A DNA stretch of 64,000 nt. Origin: Lingula anatina (lineage: Eukaryota > Brachiopoda > Lingulata > Lingulida > Lingulidae). Numbering within the stretch: position 1 is the first letter of the stretch; each line of letters begins with the position of its first letter. Made by a program: the position numbers and the translations under genes. The notes beneath the pieces were generated by a model. That model was not told the DNA's origin, did no database searches, and saw nothing but the letters and a program-made list of their open reading frames with translations. Positions 12,091 through 25,230 of this stretch are shown piece by piece. The stretch is from contig NW_019774336.1 in the NCBI RefSeq assembly GCF_001039355.2, positions 124,001-188,000 on the forward strand. Direction: 5' to 3'.

Positions 12091-15000
12091 TTTTGGTGAC
12101 GTTCGCCCCATAACTATCAGATCACATTTTTCTTTTACTTTAAATTTACTGACTTGGTTTGTTTGGCAAAGAAACAGGTTGCTTTCAAAAAATCGGCTCA
12201 ATCAGTTTACATTTACGGTAATTATTCTAGTTTTTTGCATAAATTTGGTGACGTTCTCCATGTAACAGCTGAACAGTATTTTTGTTTTACATCAAATTTA
12301 CTGTTTAGCTTTATTTGGCAAAGAAGCAGGTTGCTTTCAAAAATCTGCATGATCAGTTTACATTTACGGTAACTATTCTGTTTTTTTTTTTTTTTTTGTT
12401 TGTTTGTTTGAATATTTCATTTCACACATTAGCATTTTCAGTGGCTTTTATAGCCGATCAAACCCAATTACTTGCTAGTTTTTCAATGTCTATGTTAACT
12501 GTAGTACATAATGTGAGAGGGTGAGAATGATTATGCTGTTTTAAAGCATTACATAATAGTGCATCAAAATTGAACAAACCATTATTTGGTGCACTCCTTT
12601 CTGCGTCTGAATGTCTGAACATTTGTCAGCTTTGCTGCCTTGTTTCCTATATGTTGTCTGTATATTTGTCAGCTTTGCTGTCTAGTTAAGTTTTCTTCCC
12701 TCATGGTAGATAACCTTATTTCTGATGACTGTTAAAATACATCAGCTACCAGGTGTTACTGCAGTCAGTGCCCTGGCAGTTAGCTCCCCCTTATCCCCCC
12801 ACCCCCACCCCTCCTCTATACCTGTATTGAGTTCAGAATTTTAAAAGAACTCTAATGGGCTTCATTGGTTGAGAGATCAGCAAAAGTAGTGTTGTTTGTT
12901 TGTTTGTTTGCTTGTTTTTGAAGAAAGCAAGAAATAAATCTTGGTGCTAATAATTTTACAGCATTATAAGAAAGATTGGATTTCCAACATCTTGGGGCAG
13001 GTCTCTTCTGTAAGACGAGGCCATTTGATTATTGTAATATGAGAGGTATGAAAACAGAGTTTAAACAAATAATTTAACAGGACATTCCACAATATTTAAA
13101 GTGTTAATGTTGGAGATGACAAAAAAGCTTAACTCATTATGACTATCCAGAATTGTATTTTAAAATTGGCCACTGTATGACATTTTCTTATCAAGGAGAG
13201 CAATATACCGTATTCTATAACAACAACAGAGTAGAATATGTCAACTGCTGTCACATTAGAGTTTTGTATAAATAGGATCAGACAGTTGAGTTTTCTAGCA
13301 TAGATTGGTCATAAAGATGCTTTTAAGTTATGACTTCACTTAGAAGATTGTTTCTGCTTTTATTTATCTTCTCTAAAATACTCTGGAATGATCCCTAACT
13401 GTGTCAACTATTGCCAAGTATTATAGTTACAGTAAATCTTATGATCAATATGTGGTGAATATCGTAGAAGAGCAAAACATCTGTTGATTTTACTGTGATT
13501 GTAATATTGTTTGCAGATATTATGTTCTTTTAAAAAGGGTTTCCACCATGCACTTATCATCATGTTTCTTATTATTAAGCACAATCATCTACATACAAGT
13601 AGTATCATACTTTTGGTTACTACCAGTATGGTTACTTTTCACATACTAGTAAGTAGTAATGAATAGATTGTTATCATTTTGGTCATGGATGCTGTATTGA
13701 ATTTAGTTCTTTTGCATTTGAATCAAAATTGTTTAAAACAAATCCATGTTATAAATGTTAGCAAACATATTCATACAGTAGTATTTGATAACAAAAATGT
13801 CATGTTTCTATAATGCTCACAAGTATTGTTAGTATCGTTCTTGTTATTATGAGGTATATTCATTCAGTATAATGTGCACACGTGGATACACACCATATCA
13901 CATTATATGTGTACAATATATTGTCCTTATTGTGCTGTTTGAACTGAACATATCATGTTTGACCTATTTAGCCATTACAATCCTAGGTGTAATTTATTAA
14001 TCTACAGACTTGGTGATTAAAGTAGGCAATTTCCTCCATCACAGTAATTGCCGCAGCTTTAATAGTGCGTGCACATATCTCTAGCTATCAGTCACTTCTT
14101 CCAAAGCAGGTAGAGAGGGGGGCAGACCAAGGCACTGGGGTAATTTGTAATGGGGAAAGTTGCACATGCAAGTGCTTGATACCCGCACTGAGCTATTGTA
14201 CTGCACTGTCTCTTAAATCAGTTTTTCAATTGTATATTTATAGATATGGGTGACAACATTGCTGGGTTAACAAATGGACACAGCAGCTCAGCAGAATATG
14301 ATTTTTTGCTCAAGTTTCTGGCATTAGGTAAGTAACTTAGTACTTGGAGTAGTGTACAATTTTTTTTATTTATTTTTTATCAGTATACTATTAAAATACA
14401 AGGTAGCAACTTATTAAAATGAGCAGTTCTTAATTAAATTGCTCATCTTAGTGTGTGTGTGTGTGTGTGTGCGTGCATGCATGCGCATGTTCCCTATGTT
14501 GGTGTCCATGTGAAAGGCAAAATCTGGGCTTGTGTATTTGATACCTATTATATGTCATCTATTATTTTACAATCCTTATATAAAAGGTACACAAACATAC
14601 AACAGATGGACATATATAAATACAGTACAGTGTCAGCTGCCACAGACCATTTCATACTGCATGTAAGCCAGTATGGGCCAATAGAAACATTATACAGATT
14701 GTGTGAGATTATAATGTTTGATATGTATATAAATGACACAGTGCAGACCTAAGGCTGAAGAATTATGCATGCAGTAGGTGCTGTATGCTATTTCACTGCC
14801 AATTTAGAACAATCATAAGATAATTCTTAATATTTTATGGATGCAACTGGGGTTTGTCTTGATTTCACATCCAGAACAGTTATTGAAAATTATATATATA
14901 TATATATATATAATGAAATTGAGAAAGGTAAAAATTTTAACTGAAAAAATTGAATAAAAAAATCATGAATGTTGAATTATTTAATGCATGGTAAAAGCTA

Positions 15001-18000
15001 AGTGTCCTCCTTAGGGATATTATGAGACTGATGTGGTGTGCTCGTAGGCACAGCTAATGGGCATGGATCACATTCCAGCCACTTGTATTAACAGTGGAAC
15101 TTGTAGACAGTGCTGTCACAAATGCAATATTTATTGATGCTGGTGCTTTCAATAAAGACTGAAAATGAAACCAGAAACCAATCACAAGCCTAGTAGTGTC
15201 TCATTTCTATAAGAACAATATGCTATTATTATTCCTAATCTGTTATTTGATTACCTCAACTTATGAAGCAAGTCACAGTATCAACATTTTGAAGTGATAA
15301 AGTAGTCAGCATTATTTGTTGTCCTTGAGTGAAAGTGGCTGGCATTAACCGTGATGATAGTTATTCTGATTACATTTGCAGCATAGAATATTGAACTCCC
15401 TCTAATTACGTTGTTGGTTTGGGGAGGCTAGGTTAGGTTAATGCAGGCTTGTTTTTTGACAGTTTAAAAAAATATATATATTGCATTGCAATACTGGAAA
15501 TTGAGTCTTGACTATGGGTTTCGGCAGATTTACCTACTGGAAGATCTCCAAATTTACTCATTTACATCACCAATCATCTGCTACAAAAATTACAAAATAT
15601 TTCATTGTCAAAGTGATATATAACTCATATTTTTTTCATTGTTGATAGTTAATATTGTTAAGATATGGAACTTCTCTTCAGCAATGAGTAAATTGTTATT
15701 TAAGATAAGGTCAATCTTGGGTTAATCTCAGAATCTCTTTACCTTCAACACAGCCAAGAAGGTTAATAGGTTGCAGATAAAATCTTCTGGTCATTTGCAA
15801 GCCAAGGGCATTTTTGTCCCAGGTTCTATCGGGTCCGAACCTTATCTAAGCTTATTTTCTTCCTGACACTGGGAATCCTATATATTCCACTGAAACAATT
15901 CACTGGCCTTTTTCAAAATGTTGCGAACCTTTTTGAACTGTGATCTGGAATATATAATGATTTTATTGTGATATGTATATGGTTTATGTGCTAATAGTCT
16001 CAGTTTACTGGTCTGACTGGTGTTTGTAGGCAGAGCTTTACCCAGATAACTTGATGGTTGCTAAACCATTATTGATAAATATACTGTGCTGTTTCAACAA
16101 TTGTCCAGATCAATCATTTAACAAAGCTTTATTTTTTTATGATATCAAGGGAAGAATACTGTGATCCATATCAATTAACGTACATGGTGTATTGCATTTG
16201 CAACATTCATTGGCTTGAATATATACGTTTTTAGAACGCGTGTCAAAAAGGATTTTCTGTGGATTAATGATTGGTATTCAGAATGTATATAAAAAACCCA
16301 TTCTGCTGAGTCACTGATGCCGGAATGGTATAGTGATTCTATAGATGGCACTTCAACTTTGACATTTAATCTGTGAAAAAATGTTTATACATTTATATGC
16401 TATTTTTCATGACCCACTGTGATGTATGATTTTCTACACATCATTGTTCCATTAGAATTTTGCCACCTTTCTGGCAAGCTGAGAGAATTACATTTTTCCA
16501 TTCTTGCAGTTATGGGAATTGATTTTCCTTTATGTTACCTTTAAAACCCTATAAATTACCACTAGTAGTCTAACCCATTACAAAGATTTGCTGTTATCAC
16601 CACACAACTATTTCCATCACACAACAATTTCTACTTGAAGTAGATATTATCAATCACAATACGTATTGAAGCCATGGTCGTTGGTCATAGGGACACCTTA
16701 TATTACATATTTTGAAAATGTATAATTTTTATGCTCCTGTTATGACAATGCTGTTGTTTTTGTGCATTTATAACAATTACTAAAGTCAGATGCAATGCAC
16801 TTCTGTTGTTTTTGTTTTCCCCCCCAAAAAAACGAATCATATGTCAAGTATATCTTACAACTTTGTGTGAATTTGCTTTTATCACCTCTCATTTTCCAGG
16901 TGATTCTGGTGTGGGGAAAACCAGTTTCCTGTACCAATACACTGACGGAAAATTTACTGGTAAATTCATCTCGACAGTTGGTATTGATTTCCGGGAAAAG
17001 AGAGTGGTGAGTGATAGGAGAATGTTATCTCACTCTGGAGAGAGACTTTTTTGTTAGTCATTGTCATATGAGAAATGCTCTCAACTTAATCATTTTACTT
17101 GGAATCCATTTGTGATAGCTTTAGAAATAGAGGTCAATTATTTATTAAAGTTTCAGTGGTGAGGCAAAATTAGATTATAAAAAACTGTAAACATTGAGTC
17201 ATTTATATAATGTGCACTCTCAGTAGAGGATGTGTAAAGTATTTAATTCATTTTACATGAAGCAATTCAGTTCATGTTTGACTTTTTTTAGTCTGCCATT
17301 ATTCAGTATACCAGTGCACCGCAATATTTTTATAACCTGTTAGTATGTGGGGATGTATGATATTAAATGTAGAATACAAAAGAAATAAGACATTGAAGTC
17401 CTGTAAACAGCTGACACTGAATTACATTTTTATTAGGTACACCGTAGCCCAACAGTAGATGGCACTGTGGGTAGAAGTCAAAGAGTACACCTGCAGTTAT
17501 GGGACACAGCAGGACAGGAAAGGTAAGAGCAATAGATGGCACAGTGTGCAAATTTTATCTGCAGTTATAAGACACAGCAGGACAGGGATAAAGAAAAGTA
17601 GATGGCACAGAGCATTGGTTTCAAAGACTACATCTATAGTTACAAGACTCAGGGGGACAGGGAATATAAGCTCTGAAGATGACAAATAAACCCAGGACAG
17701 GCTGCCATACATTTCACAGACCAGCAAATGTCACTGTGTCACATGTAGCAGCACCATGCAACTTCAGGCCTACCCAACTACCAGACTGGACACCGCATAA
17801 TCTTGAATTCACCGGTAGATCGGACCACACTACCCGTTTTCAAGGTGTGTATCAGTACGCGCTTCGAAGTATCAGGCGCTGCACCGCTCTTGCCTAGTAC
17901 GCGATGTGATAGTGATGATTCTCAGTGGGGTTGGAAGGTAATGCATCTCATCTCAAAATTTGTGCCGGGGTATGATACTGTGAAATGCGTACTGATGCAC

Positions 18001-21000
18001 ACCTGGAAAATGGGTAGTGTGGTCCAATCTACCGGTGAATTCAAGATCATGCGGTGCCAAATCTGGTAGTTGGGTAGGCCTGAACTTACAGTGTACATGT
18101 AGTCATCTTTTGAAATTTACCAACTATGATGGACAACTTTTAAAGGTACCATTAATCAGCATAGCATAGCATTGGCAATTTGGATGCCATTACTTTCAAG
18201 TAATTTAAATTTACTTCCAGATTCCGTAGTTTAACGACTGCTTTCTTTCGAGATGCCATGGGTTTTATTCTGCTGTTTGATCTGACCAGTGAACAGTCTT
18301 TCCTGAATATTCGTAACTGGATGGCACAGCTGCAGACACACGCTTATTGTGAGAACCCAGACATTGTCCTCTGTGGCAACAAAGCTGATCTGGAAGATCT
18401 GAGAGTTGTACCAGAGGAGAAAGCTAAGGCAATTGCTGAAAAATATGGGTAGGTTTTTAAGTTTGTGGGTTATGTTTGTCTTACTCAGCACAGCAACCCA
18501 TCATGTTTATTTATTTATAAATGTTGTATTATTTATTTGTTTTTTAATTGTTTTATTTTTGTATTTGTAAAAACAAATTTTGCATCTTTTTTTTTTAAGA
18601 TGACTGAACTGTGTTTTTCAGTCTTGCAGTAATGAGCACATATTTTATATATGTTAACATAATATAAGAACCTGTGTTTTCTTATATGATTTGGTTTTAT
18701 CAGTATACAGGCGTGCCTATATGTCACCCAAAAATACATATTCATAAATTTATAATCATATTTTATCGTATTTAACCTGCCCCAGACCCCTTCCTACCAA
18801 CAACTCCACCAAACCCCTCAAAGCCCAACCCCCGGCCCACTCCAACTTCTTCCAACCACTATTCCACCCCAACAAGTTCAGGAGATATGACCTGCCTCAG
18901 CCTAGAAAAAGGGACAGTACCAGCAGATAAATAATTATGTAATTACGTCAACTTACATTAAGCGGTAATTAACTCCTCGTTGTGCATGAACAGGGTGAGA
19001 AGCCGCTTCCGATAGACAAGCAGGGATTGATTAGCATATTTGCGCACATAGCACTGGCTTGACGTTCCTCATTTGCATTGCCATTGTGTTTTCCCTTATA
19101 ATTATCTCATCAGACTACGCGTACACACGTCATAAAATGATCAATTAGTTGGTGCACGACATAATAATATTATTTATTTCTTAAAAACCACTCTACACTA
19201 CAGTCTCGGTGCTGTTTACAAATAAAATTATCAGAATTACAAGTAATTATGTAAATAATAAAAGCTAAGGTAAAGAAAATAATTAAAATAATTAATAATA
19301 GTAATGGTCTGAAACAATAAAACGTTTTTCTGATAAAATGTATAGTTCAAGTATTAAATATTAGTTGAAATACTGTGCAAATAAGAAAAATATGAATTCA
19401 CCTCTGGTGAATTTAAAAACAAACAGCAGTAATTTAAAATCAGTTCTCTGTCATACGTAAAGCCAATGTAGTTTGAATAAAATAGGTGTTTGATCTGAGA
19501 GGGGTTTTGGTCAGTAGTCGTGCTGCAGCATTTTGGACAAATTGCAGTTTTTCAATTTGGTAGGTAGGAAGACCATACAGTAGACTGTTTCCGTAGTCAA
19601 AATGTGAAGTTAAGAAGGCATGGACAAGCCTCTCCATTTGACCTTTGTCAAGGATATGGGATAGTTTGGAGATTTTTTTAAGACCATAGAAAGCAGCTCT
19701 GCATTTGTTACTGATGTCAGCGGCCATATCGCACTTATTATCAAAAATTACTCCTAGGTTTTTAACCTCGTCCTTTACCGTGACCATACTCTTTCTGATT
19801 TCTAATTTTTCTGCATCTTTAGAAAAACGAGAGGTAAAGTGACTACTTCTGTTTTGCCATCATTGAAAACATGTAGGCATGACAGTACCGGTAGTTTTCA
19901 GTTATGTCAGATCACCAGGGACCCCCCTCCCCCTTAAATCATAGCCCTTTAGATAGAAGTAGTGTCTCACAATGAGGTATTACACACAGGATTTTGGAAG
20001 TTTTTGTGATTCTTTGATTTTGCTATTTCCTTGTGTTTTTAATTGGATATTTTTGTGTATTCTACTTTGTATAAAAACTGATGATTTCACCAACATGCGC
20101 AGGTACAATGTATGAAGTAAACAGATACAGCTACTAGTACATATCTTTCATTGGTATTGAGCTAAATGTCTGCAGGGAGTTATTCCGTTGTAGCATGCTT
20201 AGATAAATGTCAGTCTGGAAAACTGAACACAAGAACTCACTTACTTCATGACAAGCCAGCAGATGAGATCACTGGCAACATAAGCTCAAGAATATAGAGA
20301 GCACCTGTGTCTTCAGACAAGAACTGTTTTTAGTAAATCATGTTATTCAAGACTGAGGAAAGCAATTGATATACATCTTTTTGTATGGAAGGTGAAACAA
20401 AACATGTAAGCCAAATGGGTTTTCTTTATTGCACATCCAGTATCATACCAGCACATGTATTTGCAATGGTAAATGTCCATCCAAAGGATCAGCCATCTCA
20501 TCCTAGAATTTTTTATAATACAGGCTTGAGCCTTCTCTTTAACAAAGAAGATTGCTCCTGACAGCCATCCATCATACATGTTGGAGATATGTAGCACCAT
20601 CAATTGCTTATATCTGAAAATGCTGAAGGAAGTATGATAAACAATTCATTATGATATAGAGTGTTCATACATCTTATCCCCCCCCCCCAAAAAAAAAAAA
20701 AAAAAAAGAAAGAAAGAAAAAAAGGAGGGTACTGTAATCTGGTTGTATCTTTTTTTCATCCTTCTGTGGGTGTTTTGTGGTTAGACCATGTGGTCACCCT
20801 GGGATGCAGGACAGATGTTTTTACATGTCTGTCAGTGTAATGCAGTAGTACTGTATCTCTATCTCATCCCTGTTTTCTATTTTTCTGGTGACAAAAGTGA
20901 TAATTGGGGAAAGGAGGGTGTTTATAAGACTTTGTGACAGATTTTAATAGTTAAAACCTCACTTCTGAACATAAGTAGTAAAAAGTAAAGAATATAGTCA

Positions 21001-22075
21001 AAGTATTTTTTATTTGAAATTAATTTGGAGTCTGGAAGGCAGTCATTAGTGTTCAAATCTTTTCTCTTTCAAGTTCAGTCTTCTAATCCTATATAAAAAG
21101 TGTACCCATTATTTTACAAGCTGTGTTTAGGTGGAAGGTAGGGTAATTATGTTGTCACACATTGTGTGTCACACCAGATATAGGCAGTCTAGTTGCACAG
21201 TGTGACCACAGCAGTTACCTCTCATATCACAGGGGCCTCTAAAAGGTGGACAAAATTGAAGAATAGCCCCCTGTAGGATCTCACCCAATCATGTCTACTG
21301 TAATGTAACTACCCCACCTGTACCAATGCCTTAAACAGGGACTCATCAGCAGAGAAAGATGACTTTTTGGGTTGGGTGTAATCACTCAGCTCGGCAACTG
21401 GTTGAAATGCACTACTCAACACCTACCTGTGAAATCCCCCTCCCCCTCCCCTCCTAAATCCCCTCACTCTGACCTAAGATCTAATAAACGGATATATAGT
21501 ATATTAGATCTTAGCTCTGACAAATACAAAGGGTATGTTTGATGAGGAATATGTTCCTCTTTACCATTTCAGTCTGTTACAATGATTTTGTAACAGACTA
21601 CTAGTGGACCTGTGGTCAGAGAGTACAATGTAGGTCACAGTTGTCAGGATCATTTTTGCACTGCAAAAAGTGGCTATAACTTAAAGAATTCCTTGTAGTT
21701 TATATTGATAATGATTGGCCACAGGTATAAATCACTGATAATTGTATTTTTGGTTTCAGTTTTTTTTGCTGACTGACATATGCCATGGCCATGAATATTA
21801 TCAAAGTCATTGAATTTCTTTCATTTTTATGTACATCAGTGAGAACAAATGGCAACCATCATTATTATAATGTCTCTTGTTCCAGTATTCCATACTTTGA
21901 GACAAGTGCTGCTACTTCACAAAATGTTACCAAAGCCATTGAATGTCTCCTGGACAAGGTGATGCTGCGTATGGAACAGAGTGTAGACAAGACGGCAGGG
22001 GGCAAAATGGGGAAAAATGGAAAGAAAGGTGTGGAGCTGGAGGAGGCAGACAGGAAAAGTGGATGCAGTTGTTAA
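11503..22075 (+). CDS. RAB27: Rab27-type small GTPase
   Basis: Rab27 proteins are GTPases that recruit effectors to secretory granules and lysosome-related organelles for docking and exocytosis. Confident coding exons are 14243-14327 (ATG at 14246), 16900-17006, 17437-17522, 18221-18448 and 21886-22075, giving 230 residues, close to the family length. Visible motifs are the P-loop GDSGVGKT (28-35), switch I side TVGIDF, switch [10 protein letters not shown] (85-92), NKAD (145-148), ETSA, and a C-terminal CSC for double geranylgeranylation. The short insert before WDTAGQ ([15 protein letters not shown]) and [19 protein letters not shown] point to Rab27 rather than Rab3 or Rab8. A possible extra first exon at 11503-11602 (33 codons, CPWC near its start) would join in frame before this ATG. 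An AATAAA lies at 23616-23621 and another at 24840-24845. Rab27A and Rab27B cannot be separated here. Confidence 0.93.
11940..12400. repeat. Three tandem diverged copies, 150-175 bp period
   Basis: The anchor TTGGYAAAGAARCAGG recurs at 11989, 12163 and 12315. Each is followed by a TTTACATTTACGG-like word, GTAATTATTCTG and a T-run, and preceded by GTTTTAC and AATTTACTG-like words. Spacing differs mainly through poly-T length (about 30 T near 12056). No coding potential. Confidence 0.75.
12540..14240. other. Noncoding stretch upstream of Rab27 coding exons
   Basis: AT-rich sequence with a GTTT microsatellite near 12893 and C-rich sequence near 12786. No exon seen. If the 11503 exon is used this is its intron; otherwise it may include the Rab27 promoter. 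Confidence 0.45.
14451..14471. repeat. (GT)n microsatellite
   Basis: Short GT run just inside Rab27 intron 1. Confidence 0.85.
17457..17665 (+). repeat. Tandem copies of the Rab27 switch II exon segment
   Basis: The exon segment from TAGATGGCACTGTG through CTGCAGTTATGGGACACAGC recurs twice in the next intron, starting at 17533 and 17599. Copy 2 has TAA where the switch II tryptophan codon is and lacks about 9 bases in the middle; copy 3 has TAG in CTATAGTTACAAGACTCAGG. Periods are 76 and 66 bp. The first copy is the functional exon; the other two have lost the frame and its donor. Confidence 0.85.
17763..18084. mobile_element. Long-terminal-inverted-repeat element (MITE-like)
   Basis: Arms of about 98 bp (17763-17860 and 17987-18084) are inverted copies differing at about eight positions. 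They begin TTCAGGCCTACCCAACTACC and both contain TTGAATTCACCGGTAGAT and GGACCACACTACCC. The 126 bp core is unique. It lies in Rab27 intron 3, just beyond the decayed exon copies, and has no coding potential. A target duplication is not certain. Confidence 0.8.
19440..19870 (-). pseudogene. Non-LTR retrotransposon reverse transcriptase fragment
   Basis: The minus strand encodes [20 protein letters not shown], then ...[17 protein letters not shown] and [16 protein letters not shown]. This is the segment after the catalytic reverse transcriptase core in Jockey/CR1/L2-type LINEs. The preceding part (NDGKTEVV) sits in another frame, so a frameshift separates them, and the catalytic YADD region is absent. 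It lies in Rab27 intron 4, antisense to the gene. The sequence down to about 19165 (CTACACTACAGTCTCGGTGC followed by a TTATTTATT-type tail) looks like the element's 3' untranslated end. Confidence 0.8.
20681..20725. repeat. Poly-C / poly-A / AAAG low-complexity tract
   Basis: A C run passes into an A run and AAAG units within a Rab27 intron. Confidence 0.85.
21474..21599. repeat. Two perfect short hairpins
   Basis: Hairpin one pairs CTAAGATCTAATA (21474-21486) with TATTAGATCTTAG (21502-21514), 13 bp with a 15 base loop. Hairpin two pairs AGTCTGTTACAA (21571-21582) with TTGTAACAGACT (21588-21599), 12 bp with a 5 base loop. Both lie in the last Rab27 intron, about 290-410 bp before the final exon. 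Confidence 0.6.
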
Positions 22076-25000
22076 CCAGGTGGCAACACCCAGGGAATTA
22101 AGAAGACAGCTGTCTGAATAGGATTTTATGAAAAGAGAGCTGATTTATATGTCCTGTTTTCTGTGGGGGAAGACAGTTGCAGATGCTCATTATAAAAGAA
22201 AAAAAGTAATCAGACCTACATTTACATATATTATATTTATACATAACATTTTGCACATTCCTTTTCACCTAGGAGGAAACCATTAAAATAACACATTAAC
22301 TAAGAATTCCAGTATCAATTTAAGTCCTTGAGAAACAATTTTGACAAGTTTGAAATATGTTTTATTACTTTACATTGTGTATTCCATTTGCCAGGAAGAT
22401 AATTATTTCCATTTGAGGTCATGATCCTACTTTATTAAAAAAAGTAATCATCTCTTAGTCCTATCTATTAAATCCACTAAATGTTAATTATATTTATGAT
22501 ATTCAGGTTGTGGTTCATGTAGCAGTGTGAAATTAGCTGATCCATGTTTTCATTTCTTTTCTTTTTTTTTTGTTCTTTAAAAATATTCCATTGGTACAGA
22601 TATAGCCACAGGCCTGTATTGCTCTGCATACATGTAGAAAGTGGGGCTATGACATCCTTATGTGTCAGTGTAACAACTGGATTTGTTACAAATAATACCC
22701 TTCCATTCATGTGGTTCTTCTGGAAGTAAACAGGGTCCTTGTCCACAAAGATCTTTTCCTGTCACCAAGTGATATTACGTATATATATATACATGCATCT
22801 GTGTCTGGATGTTTTGTTTTTTGAAAGTTATTCTTTTTTAAGTATTTTCTTCTTTTAAGTATCTTTTATGTTTGAAGACTGCTGGTTAAAATGCATTTTT
22901 TTCTGTTTTTGTAATAATGTGCGATTGTGTTTAATTTCTAATGGTGTATTCTCAGTCTACCGTCATTCGTGGCAGATGACCTTTGTACAGCAGGATCTCA
23001 GCAGACCTTTTAATCACAATGTCTGACCCCCCCCCCTTCTTGGGCAATGAAAATGCCTAAAAACTAGAATATTGGCAGTTGACAGAACAGTGGAAGGAGT
23101 AGACTGGCTCACTAAGGTTATGTGGGTCTGCTGAAGGATTAGACATGCTTCTGGAGGTTAGATATTGTGATCACATGGTCTGCTGGGATAGCACACTGCT
23201 TAGTGAACTAAACCATCATTAGGCTACTTGAATGTGATGACAAACATAACACCCAGAAAGGTCCACAACATTAACTAGAATGTGGTGGGAATGATGATCA
23301 TTTTTCCATATTTTCCATTTTTTGTTTGCCGCAATTGATTAGCATTTAAAGAGTGTTATTAAAGCATGTACTGGTAGTGACAAAGGTGTTTTTTACCAGT
23401 AGAGAATTGAGGACTAATGGTGAGATGTACAATGCAGTTACCCAGTTTTGATAATGCATAATTAGGTGTTGGAAGATGTCTCCAATACCTGGCTGTGCTG
23501 AATATAGCAGAACAGGATGTAATTACTGAGGATTGAGGTCTATTTCTTCATGCATGTATGCATATTATTCAACATGAATGATTGGAGCAGGTTTTCTTCG
23601 GCATCAATAAAGACTTATTATAGATTTTTCTCAATTACTTCACTTTGTTGAGGCAAAATAATGCTTTGGATTGAACTCTAATTGGAAAGGAGAGTTAAGA
23701 GTTTGAAATCTCAGGTGTCATAAAAAGCCGGATAAGAATGTATTTCTATAAGTATGTATAGTAAATCCTTTAAATTGCAGCTGGGAAATAATCATTTAAT
23801 TAGCATTTTTGCAAGGTATATTGCATGTAATAACAGCTGAGCTTTGAAAAATTAGTGCAATTGAAAATCCCTTTCAGTGATCAAGATGAAATGTAAAACA
23901 TGTTAAAAGCCAGTTTTGTTAATGTTATATGTTATATTTTGATATATGATATACTTTTCTAGGTTGAGGTTTTTCAAAATCTTATATACAGTCATATTTT
24001 TTCACACAAATCTTCCATCTTAACAGAATTTAATATTGCTATACAGTCTATATCTTGGTAATGGTGTTATAGTTTCTAGCCAATTATTTAAAGCTTATAA
24101 AAGTAACGTATCTATATATTGCATAAAAAGCTTCCTCATTCCTATGACAGACACTGTATACATGTACCTACAAAGTGCTAAATACTGTAGGTGTTTAATA
24201 TATTCTTTAAAATATGATGTAATTTAGGTAATATGTGCATTTAGTAATTTAGGAATACTTTATATTTCACATATTTGAAAAGACGAGTTATAAAATTTGA
24301 AAAAAAAAGTAAGTGAAGGGAATGTTTTTTAGTATCGTAAAATTTACGAATTCCATTCAGCGAAACTTACAACTGATAGTTAATATGTCAAAGAGGGAAT
24401 GTGGTATACAGCAGAGCTCTGCATACAATTAACGTTACATAGAAATAGCTCGTTGGACGATGTGATTGCGACATTGCCTATATTATATAGCAAACGCATT
24501 CCTGACGATTGACAGGGCTGGGTTTACTTTTATTGTTCAACGGGGACGAAACGTGTAAATCTGCGAAAAACGGCAGAATGGTAACAAGATGAGAGCTAGG
24601 ATAATGTCCCGCCTGGTTCATACCGAAGGGTTATTGGACCTTTGGTTTGATATGCTGCCTCCTCATGAACGCAATGATATTTTAACGCTTAAGGATACTC
24701 GTGGAATAGCACTTTAACTGTTGCTTGTATTTTATTGGGACCCGGTCACCGAAGGTTAACCCGGAACAGTGAAAACATATTTCTAACTTACGACACTGGA
24801 GACTTATTTTTTCTTTTTCAAAGGTGTATTTCAGTTATCAATAAAAAATACATGCAAATTTAAGGGTGTATGTTTCTGGATTTATGTCTTATTTAAAAAA
24901 AATACTTGTCAAATGAAACATGAACATCCTAATTGACATGTGACTATTTCATTTTCTGGTTCGATTCCAGTACTTCGATGTTGCGAGCATCGATTGCGTG

Positions 25001-25230
25001 TATTTTTTTATTTGTTTCAAACTCTCATACAAGCACATATTTGTACTGTAAACAGCAACGAACTAATTTAATATATTCAATTTATTTCTAAACTACTGAT
25101 TTTGATCACTTGTATGCCAATTTATTCCAACGTTCTCCAAAACGTTTAGTTTTGTCTCCCTTACTTAGGTCAGAAACGCTCGCCGGAAAAGTTGCAGTCT
25201 TCTTCCGCTCACCGCGCTCCTGTACACCAG
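22076..25230. other. Rab27 3' untranslated region and intergenic DNA
   Basis: No second gene recognised. Candidate polyadenylation hexamers AATAAA lie at 23616 and 24840. A 42-codon frame at 24589-24717 has no recognisable relative and is not called as a gene. Confidence 0.5.

Noticed and set aside
11940-12400. Spaced repeats resembling a CRISPR array
   Set aside because: Units are long, diverged and unequal, and the genome is eukaryotic; there is no short identical repeat with unique spacers.
12154-12524. Overlapping plus-strand frames
   Set aside because: They fall in the three-copy tandem repeat and owe their length to T-rich low-complexity sequence.
24589-24717. A 42-codon frame (RIMSRLVHTEGLLDLWFD)
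   Set aside because: No recognisable relative, no splice context, and the length is compatible with chance.
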